Source: Thermoanaerobacter pseudethanolicus ATCC 33223 (GTDB taxonomy: Bacteria; Bacillota; Thermoanaerobacteria; Thermoanaerobacterales; Thermoanaerobacteraceae). Taken from it: a stretch of DNA of 64,000 nucleotides. This document shows positions 1 through 10,113 of the stretch, piece after piece. The position numbers and the translations under genes are program-made. The notes below the pieces were generated by a model. It worked only from the letters and a program-made list of their open reading frames with translations, searched no databases and had not been told where the DNA came from. The DNA lies in NCBI RefSeq assembly GCF_000019085.1, contig NC_010321.1:1308501-1372500 (forward strand), written 5' to 3'. Numbering within the stretch: position 1 is the first letter of the stretch; each line of letters opens with the position of its first letter.

Positions 1-403
1 AAAAAAAGTAGCTATCTCGTATGCCATTGGAATAGTTGATTGCGAAGAAATTGATAAAATAAATATATTAAATGCTACCTACAAAGCCATGCAGATTGCT
101 ATTTCAAAAATACAACAAAAAATTGATTACCTTTTAGTAGATGCTATTACCATTCCTCAAATAGAGATAAATCAAAAAGCGATAGTAAAAGGAGATTCAA
201 AAAGTATTTCTATAGCTGCTGCCTCTATACTGGCAAAGGTTGAAAGAGATAAAATAATGAAAGAATACCACAAAATCTATCCTCAGTATAATTTTGAAAA
301 AAACAAAGGTTATGGTACAAAAGAACATATTGAAGCTTTAAAAAAATACGGTCCCTGTCCTATCCACAGAAAGACTTTTATTGAAAAAATTCTGAAAGGA
401 TGA
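1..403 (+). CDS. rnhB: Ribonuclease HII, 5'-truncated by the window edge
   Basis: The frame is open from base 2 and ends with TGA at 401-403, so the 5' end lies outside the window. RNase HII cleaves the RNA strand of RNA-DNA hybrids and removes single ribonucleotides from DNA. The visible part carries the family's INILNATYKAM segment and, further on, SIAAASILAKVERDK and the GYGTKEH segment that closes the fold. The catalytic N-terminal motif with the first acidic residues is not in view. It is followed after 6 bases by yraN, a very common rnhB-yraN pairing in Firmicutes. Function is certain at family level. Confidence 0.93.
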   Translation, partial: KKVAISYAIGIVDCEEIDKINILNATYKAMQIAISKIQQKIDYLLVDAITIPQIEINQKAIVKGDSKSISIAAASILAKVERDKIMKEYHKIYPQYNFEKNKGYGTKEHIEALKKYGPCPIHRKTFIEKILKG

Positions 404-409
404 AAAACA

Positions 410-1768
<1,359 letters not shown>

Positions 1769-1799
1769 TCAATTGAGTATTTTATGTCGTTTAGAAAAA

Positions 1800-1828
1800 A
1801 TTATAAGAGAAAATTTCAAAATTTGCAA
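1800..1828 (-). promoter_or_regulatory. Sigma-A type promoter of trpS
   Basis: On the minus strand a TTGCAA box at 1828-1823 is followed, after 17 bases, by a perfect TATAAT at 1805-1800. Initiation would fall near 1793, about 40 bases before the trpS start codon, leaving no room for a T-box leader. Confidence 0.65.
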
Positions 1829-1834
1829 TGAAAT

Positions 1835-2710
1835 TTAAAATAATTCCCTCATAAATCCTTTTCCATGAACTTCGGCTACATCTAATATAGAGATAAAAGC
1901 ATTTTCATCTATTTGGTGTACAATAAGTTTAAGTTGTGGAAGCTGTGTTAAAGACACAATAGAGTATAAAACCTTTTTACTCTCCTTAGTATAAGCTCCT
2001 TCTCCATGTAACAAAGTAACCCCCCTTTTTAATGTGGTCATTATCTCTTTACTCACTTCTTCTACTTTGTCAGTAACTATAAGTACCATTTTTTGTCTAT
2101 TAAATCCCTTTAGAGTTTTATCTACCATGTAGGAAGTAATGTACATTGAGACAAGAGTGTAAAGAGCACTGGTCAAACCAAAAAATATAGCTCCAATGGC
2201 TACGATAAAAAAGTTAACAATAAAAGAAATATGCCCAATTTCAAAATTATCATATTTCTTTTTTACAATTACAGAAATTATATCTAAACCGCCAGTTGAC
2301 CCGTGATTACTAAAAACTATTCCCATACCTAAACCATTTAACACTCCGCCGTATAAACTCAAAAGTAATGGATCATTTATATGTAATATATTTTTTATTG
2401 AATAAGTAAGCACCAAAAACAAAGAAAGTGATACAGTACCTATAATAGTAAAAATTGTAAACCTTAAATTTACTTTTTTATAGCTCAAAATTAAAAGTGG
2501 GATGTTTAGCAAAAATATAGTGTATCCTGCAGGAAACTTGGTTAAATACTGTATAATAAGTGCAATACCAGAGACTCCTCCACTTAAAAGTTTAGCATGA
2601 ACAATAAACATGTTAATACCAATAGCAGACATTAAAGTCCCTATAAGAATAAAGAAAATATTTTTTATACTTTCCCTATTAAAAAAACTTGTTATCTCCA
2701 AAGCTAACAC
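1835..2710 (-). CDS. YitT family membrane protein (DUF161-DUF2179)
   Basis: The 291-residue protein has about five or six hydrophobic segments in its first 200 residues, with the family's LLSGGVSGIALI and FSNHGSTGGLDII segments. A soluble C-terminal DUF2179 domain follows (about 205-285), containing GVTLLHGEGAYT. This is the standard YitT architecture. The substrate and role of the family are not established. The gene lies between comM and trpS on the same strand, with 54 bases to comM. No function should be assigned beyond a polytopic inner-membrane protein with a cytoplasmic sensor-like tail. Confidence 0.88.
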   Translation of the reverse strand: MLALEITSFFNRESIKNIFFILIGTLMSAIGINMFIVHAKLLSGGVSGIALIIQYLTKFPAGYTIFLLNIPLLILSYKKVNLRFTIFTIIGTVSLSLFLVLTYSIKNILHINDPLLLSLYGGVLNGLGMGIVFSNHGSTGGLDIISVIVKKKYDNFEIGHISFIVNFFIVAIGAIFFGLTSALYTLVSMYITSYMVDKTLKGFNRQKMVLIVTDKVEEVSKEIMTTLKRGVTLLHGEGAYTKESKKVLYSIVSLTQLPQLKLIVHQIDENAFISILDVAEVHGKGFMRELF

Positions 2711-2764
2711 CTTCTTATCACATTTGAGAATTAATTACTTTACATAAAATTTTTATTGTAATTT

Positions 2765-4297
2765 TTATTTATGCCAATATTTGCTATCAACAATCCTATA
2801 CTGTAATGCTTCTGCTACATGCTCAAACTTAATATTTTCTGCACCTTCCAAATCAGCAATTGTACGAGCAACTTTTAAAATTTTATTATATCCTCTTGCA
2901 CTTAAATAAAACTTCTCGAAAGCCTCATTTAAAAATTTTTTAGTATCTTCATCAAGTTTGCAATATTTTTTTAACATATTTCCTTTTAATTGAGAATTAA
3001 AGTATATACCAGTACCTTTATACCTTTTAAGTTGCATTTCTCGTGCTTTTATAACTCGTTCGCGAATTTCCTTGGAACTTTCCGATGGCGTTTCTTCTTC
3101 GAAATATTTATCTTTTTTAAGAGGTTTTACCTCCACATGTAAATCAATTCTATCTAACAAAGGTCCTGAAATTTTATTTTGGTATCTTCTTATTTCATTT
3201 ACACTGCAATGGCATTCGTGAGTATCATCTCCATAATAGCCACAAGGACAAGGATTCATAGCTAAAATTAAAATAAATTTACTTGGATAACTAAAGCTAC
3301 CATTTACACGAGTAATTGTAACCACTTCATCTTCTAACGGCTGCCTTAAAACTTCTATTGCATCTTTTTTAAATTCAGGAATCTCATCTAAAAATAACAC
3401 TCCATAGTGGGCAAGGGATACTTCCCCAGGCTTAGGATATTTTCCTCCCCCAACTAAAGCAACTGTAGAGATAGTATGATGAGGAGCTCTAAAAGGTCGA
3501 GTAGTGATAAGAGGCGTACCTTTTGGAAGCAATCCTGCTATACTGTATATCTTGGTAACTTCTAAAGCCTCTTCAAAACTTAACTGAGGAAGAATAGTAG
3601 GAAAACGCCTTGCCAACATAGTTTTACCCGCTCCAGGAGGGCCAATCATTAGCACATTGTGGCCTCCGGCAGCGGCAATCTCAAGTACCCTTTTTGCATT
3701 TTCCTGCCCTTTTACTTCAGCAAAATCTACGTCGTATTCTACATTATCAAAAAAACTATTAATATCTAAAGTAAAAGATTCTATTTCCCTATCTCCATTT
3801 AAAAATTCAACCACTTCTTTTAAATTTTTCATAGGATATACTTTTATCCCCTCTACAACTGCCGCTTCATGTGCATTTTCATAAGGAACAACAATAGAGG
3901 AAATACCTTTTTCCTTTGCCCCTATTACCATTGGCAGTATACCATTTACGCCTCTTAGACTTCCGTCCAAAGAAAGTTCACCTACAAAGGCTATGTCTTC
4001 TTTTTCCACTTTTATCTCCTCTGTGCATTTTAAAATCCCTACTGCTAAAGGCAAATCGAAAGCAGTGCCTTCTTTTTTAGTATCAGCTGGTGCTAAATTT
4101 ACAGTGATTTTTTTGAGAGGAAATTCAAAGCCGCTGTTTTTGATAGCAGACCTTACTCTGTCTCTTGCTTCCTTAACTTCTGTATCACCCAAGCCTACAA
4201 TATCAAAAGAAGGAATTCCAGTAGATAAATCTACCTCCACCTCTACCACATAGGCATTTATCCCCAAGACTGCCATACTTTTTACTTTAGAAAGCAT
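2765..4297 (-). CDS. comM: YifB/ComM family Mg-chelatase-like AAA+ ATPase
   Basis: An AAA+ helicase-like protein of the YifB/ComM group; ComM in competent bacteria is a branch-migration helicase in natural transformation. An N-terminal Lon-S5-fold domain (about residues 1-170) is followed by the ATPase with Walker A GPPGAGKT (about 219-226), Walker B LFLDE, and a cysteine cluster CPCGYYG...CHC near 350-366, then a C-terminal helical domain. The frame is open to TTG 4306, but ATG 4297 is preferred, giving 510 residues, because the GGGGG ribosome site is too close to the TTG. A competence role here is inference. Confidence 0.9.
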   Translation of the reverse strand: MLSKVKSMAVLGINAYVVEVEVDLSTGIPSFDIVGLGDTEVKEARDRVRSAIKNSGFEFPLKKITVNLAPADTKKEGTAFDLPLAVGILKCTEEIKVEKEDIAFVGELSLDGSLRGVNGILPMVIGAKEKGISSIVVPYENAHEAAVVEGIKVYPMKNLKEVVEFLNGDREIESFTLDINSFFDNVEYDVDFAEVKGQENAKRVLEIAAAGGHNVLMIGPPGAGKTMLARRFPTILPQLSFEEALEVTKIYSIAGLLPKGTPLITTRPFRAPHHTISTVALVGGGKYPKPGEVSLAHYGVLFLDEIPEFKKDAIEVLRQPLEDEVVTITRVNGSFSYPSKFILILAMNPCPCGYYGDDTHECHCSVNEIRRYQNKISGPLLDRIDLHVEVKPLKKDKYFEEETPSESSKEIRERVIKAREMQLKRYKGTGIYFNSQLKGNMLKKYCKLDEDTKKFLNEAFEKFYLSARGYNKILKVARTIADLEGAENIKFEHVAEALQYRIVDSKYWHK

Positions 4298-4313
4298 AAA
4301 AATCAAATCCCCC

Positions 4314-5147
4314 TTATGGTCTTTCCAGAGAAATCCTCCCTAATTTCCCCTTTCGAAAATCCTCCAACAAAATATGAGAAGTTTTTAATGTATCTACTTC
4401 TCCCCTTGCAAGTAAACAACCTCTTTTTTTACCTATTTCTTTTAAAAGTTCAAAATCCTCATTTACTATTTTATCAATTTTATAGCGGGACATCAAATAA
4501 TTGGGATAATACTTTTTTAAGATTGCTACTAAGTTTAATGCTATTTCTTCTATGTCCAATATTTCATCTTTTATAGCTCCAGTAATTGCTAACATAATTC
4601 CTACTTTTTTATCGTCAAATTTTGGCCAGAGTATGCCAGGAGTGTCCAAAAGGTCGAAATAAGGAGTTTTTATCCAATGCAAAGCCCTTGTCACCCCCGG
4701 CTTATCGCCAGTCTTTGCCCTTTTACTGCCAATTAATTTATTAATAAAAGTAGATTTACCGACATTTGGAACACCTACAATCATTCCTCTCAGCCTTGGA
4801 ATCATTCCTTTTTGCTTTTTCTTCTCCAAAATATCTTGACAAACTTTGTTAGTTGCTTCATTTATCTCTTTAAGGCCAAATCCTGTAATTGAATTAACTT
4901 TTACCGCTTCTATTCCCTTTCCCTTGAAATATTCTATCCATAAATCCGTAATTACATCATCAGCCAAATCAGCTTTATTGAGAAGAATGATCCTTTTCTT
5001 ATTTTTTACAATATCATCAATATCCGGGTTTCTACTGCTTTTAGGTATTCTCGCATCTACTATTTCGTATACTACATCTACTAACTTAAGGTTAGAAACT
5101 ATCTCCTTTTTAGATTTTGCCATATGTCCAGGATACCACTGTATCAT
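4314..5147 (-). CDS. rbgA: Ribosome biogenesis GTPase RbgA
   Basis: RbgA (YlqF) is a circularly permuted GTPase needed for late assembly of the 50S subunit. The permuted order is visible: G4 NKAD at residues 57-60 precedes G1 GVPNVGKST at 125-133 and G3 DTPG at 168-171. The N-terminus IQWYPGHMAKSKKE is the family hallmark. The length of 277 is normal. It lies downstream of rplS but after a terminator, so it may have its own weak promoter or depend on read-through. rnhB and yraN, usually next to it in Clostridia, are elsewhere here. Confidence 0.96.
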   Translation of the reverse strand: MIQWYPGHMAKSKKEIVSNLKLVDVVYEIVDARIPKSSRNPDIDDIVKNKKRIILLNKADLADDVITDLWIEYFKGKGIEAVKVNSITGFGLKEINEATNKVCQDILEKKKQKGMIPRLRGMIVGVPNVGKSTFINKLIGSKRAKTGDKPGVTRALHWIKTPYFDLLDTPGILWPKFDDKKVGIMLAITGAIKDEILDIEEIALNLVAILKKYYPNYLMSRYKIDKIVNEDFELLKEIGKKRGCLLARGEVDTLKTSHILLEDFRKGKLGRISLERP

Positions 5148-5167
5148 ATCAATTCCTCCACATATTT

Positions 5168-5193
5168 AAAAAAGGGGTTTATAACCCCTTTTT
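5168..5193 (-). terminator. Rho-independent terminator after rplS
   Basis: On the minus strand the sequence AAAAAGGGGTT-ATA-AACCCCTTTTTT forms a compact hairpin with a T-run, beginning at the rplS stop codon. It closes the ylxM-ffh-rpsP-khpA-rimM-trmD-rplS transcription unit. Confidence 0.85.
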
Positions 5194-5536
5194 ACATTAA
5201 TTCCTTTATCTTTGTAGCAGCTTTTCCTACTCTCTTTCTCAAATAATACAATTTTGCTCTTCTGACTTTACCTCTCCTTATAACCTCTATCTTTTCAATT
5301 CTGGGAGAGTGAAGTGGAAAAGTCCTTTCAACTCCAACGCCATAAGATACACGTCTTACAGTGAAAGTCTCTCTTAAACCTGATCCACTCTTTTTAATTA
5401 CTATCCCTTCAAAAGGCTGAATTCTTTCCCTATCTCCTTCAATAACCTTATAATGTACCCTTATAGTATCTCCTACATTAAAAGGAGTTAAGTCTTTTCT
5501 CATCTGCTGACTTTCAACTGCTTTTATTAAGTCCAT
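5192..5536 (-). CDS. rplS: 50S ribosomal protein L19
   Basis: L19 sits at the 30S-50S interface. The start is set at ATG 5536 ([15 protein letters not shown]), giving 114 residues, the normal length, and preceded by GGAGGG with good spacing. The open frame upstream to 5569 would overlap trmD and adds no family sequence. Family motifs include [23 protein letters not shown] and the basic C-terminus RRAKLYYLR. It is the last gene of the ffh operon and is followed at once by a terminator. Confidence 0.97.
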
Positions 5537-5558
5537 TATTTTTCCCTCCTTCCAGCTT

Positions 5559-6287
5559 CTAAATGTCAAACCCTCTTTCTCGCAAAAATTTTTTATCTTC
5601 TTCAGTCAAAACAGCCTTTTTAAGCAAATCTGGCCGTTTTAAAAGAGTTATCTCTAAAGACTTTTGCCTTCGCCATTTAGCTATTTCGGCATGATTACCA
5701 CTTAGTAAAATTTCTGGCACCTTCATACCTCTAAAAACTTCTGGCCTTGTATACTGTGGATATTCCAATAAATTATTAGCAAAGGATTCTTCTATAGCGC
5801 TTTGAGGGTGTGAAAGTACTCCTTCAATAAGTCTTGTTACAGCGTCAATGATAGCCATGGCGGCTATCTCTCCGCCTGTCAATATAAAATCTCCTAAAGA
5901 AATTTCTTCATCAATAACAGAATAGACTCTTTCATCTATTCCTTCATAGTGTCCACACAAAAGGGCTATTCTTTCTAATTTAGACATCTTAACCGCCATT
6001 TCCTGATTAAAAATTTTACCTTTAGGACCAAGGTAATATACAGGGATATTTCCTTGACTTTTTACAAATTCAATTGCATCAAAGAGAGGCTGAGGCATCA
6101 TCACCATTCCTGGCCCGCCTCCATAAGGATAATCATCTACTCTTTTGTGTTTATCCTTTGAAAAATCTCTTATATTTATCAAATTAACTTTTATTTTTCC
6201 TTTTTCAATAGCCCTTTTCAATATACTATAGGATAAAACACTATCAAACATTTCAGGAAATAGGGTTAAAACGTCAAAAATCATCAT
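5559..6287 (-). CDS. trmD: tRNA (guanine-N1)-methyltransferase TrmD
   Basis: TrmD methylates G37 of tRNAs at N1 using S-adenosylmethionine, preventing +1 frameshifts. It is a SPOUT-class enzyme with a trefoil knot; the 242-residue protein shows the N-terminal [11 protein letters not shown], the GGGPGMV loop, the YLGPKG segment, [11 protein letters not shown] and the knot region [10 protein letters not shown]. Its start overlaps the rimM stop by 4 bases, which suggests translational coupling in the rimM-trmD-rplS order that is conserved across Firmicutes. Confidence 0.97.
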
Positions 6288-6787
6288 AGCCCCTCCAGAA
6301 GGTGGACCACCATTACTTTATTGTCAACATCAACTTTTTTGACCACTTCTTTTATAGCAGGAATTAGTATTTCCCTCTCCTCAGTTTTTATTACATACAC
6401 ATCATTTGCACCTGTCTTAAGTACCTCTACCAATGTACCCAGAAAACTTCCTTCTTCTGTATACACCTTCATCCCGACTAAATCTTTGATGAAATATTCA
6501 TTTTCTTCTAACTCCAAAGCATTTTGAGAGTCAACTTTTAAAAAGGCCCCTTTTAATTTTTCTGCATCGCCTCTAGTATCAATTCCTTTTAATTTTACAC
6601 AAACTCCTTTAGATATAATCTTGACATATTCAATGTCATATTTGTGGGGCCTTTGTTGGTCATCAAAAATCCATACATACTCAAGGTCATAAAACCTTTC
6701 GGGAACATTGGTAAGAGGATATACTTTAACTTCGCCCTTAATGCCATGGGCAGAAGTAACTTTTCCTACATTATAATAATCAGCCAT
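6284..6787 (-). CDS. rimM: 16S rRNA processing/maturation protein RimM
   Basis: RimM binds S19 in the 30S head and assists 16S maturation. The 167-residue protein has the RimM N-terminal barrel ([23 protein letters not shown]) and a C-terminal PRC-barrel (about 95-165, with [12 protein letters not shown] and [14 protein letters not shown]). It overlaps trmD by 4 bases and follows khpA by 8 bases within the ffh operon. Length and motif content are normal. Confidence 0.95.
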   Translation of the reverse strand: MADYYNVGKVTSAHGIKGEVKVYPLTNVPERFYDLEYVWIFDDQQRPHKYDIEYVKIISKGVCVKLKGIDTRGDAEKLKGAFLKVDSQNALELEENEYFIKDLVGMKVYTEEGSFLGTLVEVLKTGANDVYVIKTEEREILIPAIKEVVKKVDVDNKVMVVHLLEGL

Positions 6788-6795
6788 ACCACCAC

Positions 6796-7023
6796 CTAGA
6801 TTATCTCAACAATCACACGTTTCTTTTCTTTTAAGGCAGCAGCTTTAACCAATGTGCGAATTGCTTGAGCAATCCTTCCCTGTTTCCCAATTACCTTTCC
6901 CATATCTTCGGGAGCAACTTTAAGCTCTATGATAACAGATTGCTGTCCCTCTATTTCATTGACTTCTACAGCATCAGGATTGTCAACTAACGCTTTGGCT
7001 ATAGTTTTAACCAATTCTCCCAT
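6796..7023 (-). CDS. khpA: KH-domain RNA-binding protein KhpA (YlqC)
   Basis: The 75-residue protein is a single KH domain with the RNA-binding loop GKVIGKQGRIAQAIRTLVKA. KhpA proteins bind RNA, commonly with KhpB/EloR, and influence cell division and elongation in Gram-positive bacteria. The gene is between rpsP and rimM, its usual place. A GAGGAGGTG ribosome site precedes the ATG. The partner KhpB is not in the window. Confidence 0.93.
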   Translation of the reverse strand: MGELVKTIAKALVDNPDAVEVNEIEGQQSVIIELKVAPEDMGKVIGKQGRIAQAIRTLVKAAALKEKKRVIVEII

Positions 7024-7048
7024 TATTACACCTCCTCACAAGAGAGGA

Positions 7049-7309
7049 TTATTGAGATGCACTATTGCCAATTATACCTTCTTTTTTAAACAGTGACTTT
7101 ACAGTATCTGAAGGTTGGGCACCAACACTAAGCCACTTTTTAGCCTTTTCAACATCTATTTTTATTTCAGCAGGCTGGGCTATAGGATTGTAATATCCTA
7201 TCTCATCAATAAACCTTCCATCTCTTGGTGACCTTGAATCTGCTACTACTATCCTGTAAAAAGGTCTTTTCTTAGCCCCAAACCTTTTTAATCTTATTCT
7301 GACTGCCAC
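7049..7309 (-). CDS. rpsP: 30S ribosomal protein S16
   Basis: S16 is a 30S assembly protein binding the 16S 5' and central domains. The protein is 86 residues from GTG 7309 and is preceded by AAGGAGGTG. The family N-terminus [29 protein letters not shown] is complete in the translation, followed by DEIGYYNP. The gene lies 37 bases after ffh, in the ffh-rpsP-khpA order of Firmicutes. Confidence 0.97.
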   Translation of the reverse strand: MAVRIRLKRFGAKKRPFYRIVVADSRSPRDGRFIDEIGYYNPIAQPAEIKIDVEKAKKWLSVGAQPSDTVKSLFKKEGIIGNSASQ

Positions 7310-7346
7310 TTTCTCACCTCCTTCAAAAGTTGCCCACCTTCCGATA

Positions 7347-8687
7347 TCATCTAAAGAAAGGCAGCCTCATTTTACCTTTCTTTAGGTCTTTGTCAATATC
7401 AGCAAATTTCTTCATCATCTTTTTAGTTTCTTCAAACTGTTTTAAGAGGCTATTTACCTGTTGGATGGTGGTACCGCTGCCTTTGGCTATTCTTTTCTTT
7501 CTACTGCCATTTATAATAGAAGGGTTTTGCCTTTCTTCTTTAGTCATAGATTGAATAATGGCTTCTATCCTCTTTAAGTCTTTTTCAGAAATGTCTACAT
7601 TTTTAAGCATGTTTTTGTTCATTCCAGGGATCATACTGAGAAGTTGGTCTAAAGGCCCCATATTTTTAAGACTCTGCAATTGTTCCAAGAAATCTTCCAA
7701 TGTAAACTGTTTTGTTAAAAGCTTTTGACCTAACTCTTGTGCCTTTTTCTCATCAATTGCTGCTTGGGCCTTTTCAATTAAAGTCAAAACATCTCCCATT
7801 CCCAAAATACGAGAGGCCATTCTATCAGGATAAAAAGGCTCTAAATCTGTCAACTTTTCGCCTGTACCCACATATTTTATGGGTTTTTGTGTAACAGCCT
7901 TAATAGAAAGAGCTGCTCCACCCCTCGTATCTCCATCCAATTTTGTCAATATAACTCCTGTTATATCTAACCTTTCATTAAAGGAAGACGCTACATTCAC
8001 TGCGTCTTGACCTGTCATCGCATCTACTACTAACAAAATTTCATCTGGTTGTACTGCTTTTTTTATATTTACAAGTTCCTCCATTAATTCTTCATCTATG
8101 TGAAGCCTACCCGCAGTATCTATGATAATTACGTCAGAGTTATGAGACCTTGCATAATCAATAGAAGCTTTTGCAATATCAACAGGGTTTACTTTGTCCC
8201 CCATTGTAAAAACTGGTACATTTACATTAGCTCCCACAACCTGTAACTGCTTTATGGCAGCCGGTCTGACGACGTCACAGGCTACTAGTAGGGGATTTTT
8301 TCCCTGCTTCTTTAACAAGTTTGCCAATTTCCCACAAGCAGTAGTCTTTCCAGAACCTTGAAGTCCAACCATCATTATAACTGCAGGAACTTTATTCCCT
8401 ATATTTAACCGGCTTTGAGTAGACCCCATAAGGGCTATAAGCTCATCATTGACTATCTTTATCACCTGTTGCCCCGGGGTCAGGCTTTCCATCACTTCTT
8501 GCCCTAAAGCTTTTTCTGTAACAGAGTTTATAAAGTCTTTTACTACTTTAAAGTTGACATCCGCTTCTAAGAGGGCAACTTTTACTTCCCTCATAGCTTC
8601 TTTTATATCTTTTTCTGTGAGTTTTCCTTTTCCTCTTAACTTTTTAAAGATTTCCTGCAGCCTTTCAGATAGGCTTTCAAAAGCCAT
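7347..8687 (-). CDS. ffh: Signal recognition particle GTPase Ffh
   Basis: Ffh binds 4.5S/SRP RNA and signal peptides and delivers ribosomes to the membrane with FtsY. The 446-residue protein has an N-domain, a GTPase G-domain (P-loop GLQGSGKTT at 108-116, DTAGR loop, TKLDGD motif) and a methionine-containing M-domain from about 300, with [12 protein letters not shown] and the RNA-binding [10 protein letters not shown]...[13 protein letters not shown] segment. It directly follows ylxM (13 bases). The SRP RNA gene is not in this window. Confidence 0.98.
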   Translation of the reverse strand: MAFESLSERLQEIFKKLRGKGKLTEKDIKEAMREVKVALLEADVNFKVVKDFINSVTEKALGQEVMESLTPGQQVIKIVNDELIALMGSTQSRLNIGNKVPAVIMMVGLQGSGKTTACGKLANLLKKQGKNPLLVACDVVRPAAIKQLQVVGANVNVPVFTMGDKVNPVDIAKASIDYARSHNSDVIIIDTAGRLHIDEELMEELVNIKKAVQPDEILLVVDAMTGQDAVNVASSFNERLDITGVILTKLDGDTRGGAALSIKAVTQKPIKYVGTGEKLTDLEPFYPDRMASRILGMGDVLTLIEKAQAAIDEKKAQELGQKLLTKQFTLEDFLEQLQSLKNMGPLDQLLSMIPGMNKNMLKNVDISEKDLKRIEAIIQSMTKEERQNPSIINGSRKKRIAKGSGTTIQQVNSLLKQFEETKKMMKKFADIDKDLKKGKMRLPFFR

Positions 8688-8700
8688 TAAAATTTACCTC

Positions 8701-9054
8701 CTACGGATTTAGCTCCTCTATTTCACGAGCTATCTCCTCAATAATTTTTAAAATTTCTGGGTCTCTTTCTCTTTCCCGTATTATTTCAATGCCCTTTTTT
8801 ATCTTATCCAGTTTATTCATTATTTCTTGATGTCTTTTTACCAATCCTAATTTTTCCTCAAAAAACTCTAACGAGCTTTCTGCTCTTTTTAAGGTATCAT
8901 AAACCCCTTGCCGCGAGATATCCAAAAGTTCGGAAATTTCTCCAAGAGAATAATCATTTAAATAATACATCTCAAAAATTTCTCTTTGCTTATCTGTAAG
9001 CAAAGCACCATAAAAATCATACAAAAGAGTCATAAATAAAAAATCATCATCCAC
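8701..9054 (-). CDS. ylxM: YlxM family helix-turn-helix protein, SRP-associated
   Basis: YlxM is a small helical protein encoded immediately before ffh in Gram-positive bacteria; in streptococci it binds and modulates the SRP pathway. The 117-residue protein starts at GTG 9054 and has a sigma-70-region-4-like HTH (about 18-65), with LTDKQREIFEMYYLNDYSL and ISRQGVYDTLKRAE. It is the first gene of the operon, behind the promoter at 9094-9122. The C-terminal 45 residues are charged and helical. Confidence 0.92.
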   Translation of the reverse strand: MDDDFLFMTLLYDFYGALLTDKQREIFEMYYLNDYSLGEISELLDISRQGVYDTLKRAESSLEFFEEKLGLVKRHQEIMNKLDKIKKGIEIIRERERDPEILKIIEEIAREIEELNP

Positions 9055-9093
9055 AAAAATCCCACCCGTTAAGGTCCTAACCTTTACATTAAG

Positions 9094-9122
9094 ATTTTAT
9101 ATGAAGGGCTGCTTTTTGTCAA
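9094..9122 (-). promoter_or_regulatory. Near-consensus promoter of the ylxM-ffh-rpsP-rplS operon
   Basis: On the minus strand a perfect TTGACA (9122-9117) and TAAAAT (9099-9094) are separated by 17 bases. The predicted start near 9087 is about 33 bases before the ylxM GTG. This is among the strongest sigma-A promoters in the window. Confidence 0.85.
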
Positions 9123-9153
9123 GCTGTGTTTTTTCATTTTTTTACGATTTAAT

Positions 9154-10113
9154 TTACTGAAAAATAGCAGAAACGAAAGATTTTGCATCAAAAGCTTGCA
9201 AATCCTCTATTCCTTCCCCAATTCCTATATATCTTATAGGTACATTTAATTCTGATTTTATAGCTACCACAATTCCACCTTTTGCCGTTCCATCTAATTT
9301 GGTAAGTACAATACCGGTTATATCAGAAACTTCTTTAAATATTTTCGCCTGTTGAAGAGCATTTTGACCAGTTGTAGCATCTAAAACTAAAAAGGTTTCT
9401 ACTCTCGCTTCAGGATATTCCCTATCTATAACTCTGCGAATTTTCCTCAATTCCTCCATCAGATTCTTTTTATTGTGGAGTCTACCTGCAGTATCACAAA
9501 TAAGTATATCTATTCCCCTTGCTTTTGAGGCTTGAATGCCATCAAAAATAACAGAAGCTGGATCTGAGCCTTCTTGGTGTTTGATAATTGGACAGTTAAC
9601 TCTCTCTGCCCATATTTCTAACTGGTCAATAGCTGCAGCTCTAAAAGTATCACCTGCTGCTAGCATAACTTTTTTGCCTTCTTTTTTGTACAAATAAGCT
9701 AATTTTCCAATTGTAGTAGTCTTTCCTACTCCATTTACCCCAACGTTCAATATCACCATAGGAGAAGTCAAGGTAAAAGGTTCTACATCCTTTTGCAAAA
9801 TTTCATAAACTTCTTCAGCTAAAAGTTCTTTTATTTGAGATGCATCATAAATCTTTCTTTCTTTTGCCTTTTGACGTATTCCTTCTATAATCTTAGAAGT
9901 AGTACTAATACCTATATCAGCTAAAATTAAAATCTCTTCTAATTCTTCCAAAAGTTCTTCGTCAATTTTTCTACCTATTGTAACAATACTATCTATTTTA
10001 GAAGTCAAATTTTCTCTTGTTTTTAAAAGTCCTTCTTTAATCTTTTGAAAAAAACCTTTTTTTTCTTCAGCAGTTTCGGATTCTTTTTTAGATTTGTCAA
10101 AAAAATTAAGCAT
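9154..10113 (-). CDS. ftsY: Signal recognition particle receptor FtsY
   Basis: FtsY is the membrane-associated SRP receptor GTPase that pairs with Ffh. The 319-residue protein lacks a long acidic A-domain, as is usual in Firmicutes, having only about 40 charged residues before the NG domain. The P-loop GVNGVGKTT is at 125-133, followed by DTFRAAA, CDTAGRLHNK and TKLDGTAKGG. Its start overlaps the smc stop by 8 bases, so smc-ftsY is translationally coupled and lies directly upstream of the ffh operon. Confidence 0.97.
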   Translation of the reverse strand: MLNFFDKSKKESETAEEKKGFFQKIKEGLLKTRENLTSKIDSIVTIGRKIDEELLEELEEILILADIGISTTSKIIEGIRQKAKERKIYDASQIKELLAEEVYEILQKDVEPFTLTSPMVILNVGVNGVGKTTTIGKLAYLYKKEGKKVMLAAGDTFRAAAIDQLEIWAERVNCPIIKHQEGSDPASVIFDGIQASKARGIDILICDTAGRLHNKKNLMEELRKIRRVIDREYPEARVETFLVLDATTGQNALQQAKIFKEVSDITGIVLTKLDGTAKGGIVVAIKSELNVPIRYIGIGEGIEDLQAFDAKSFVSAIFQ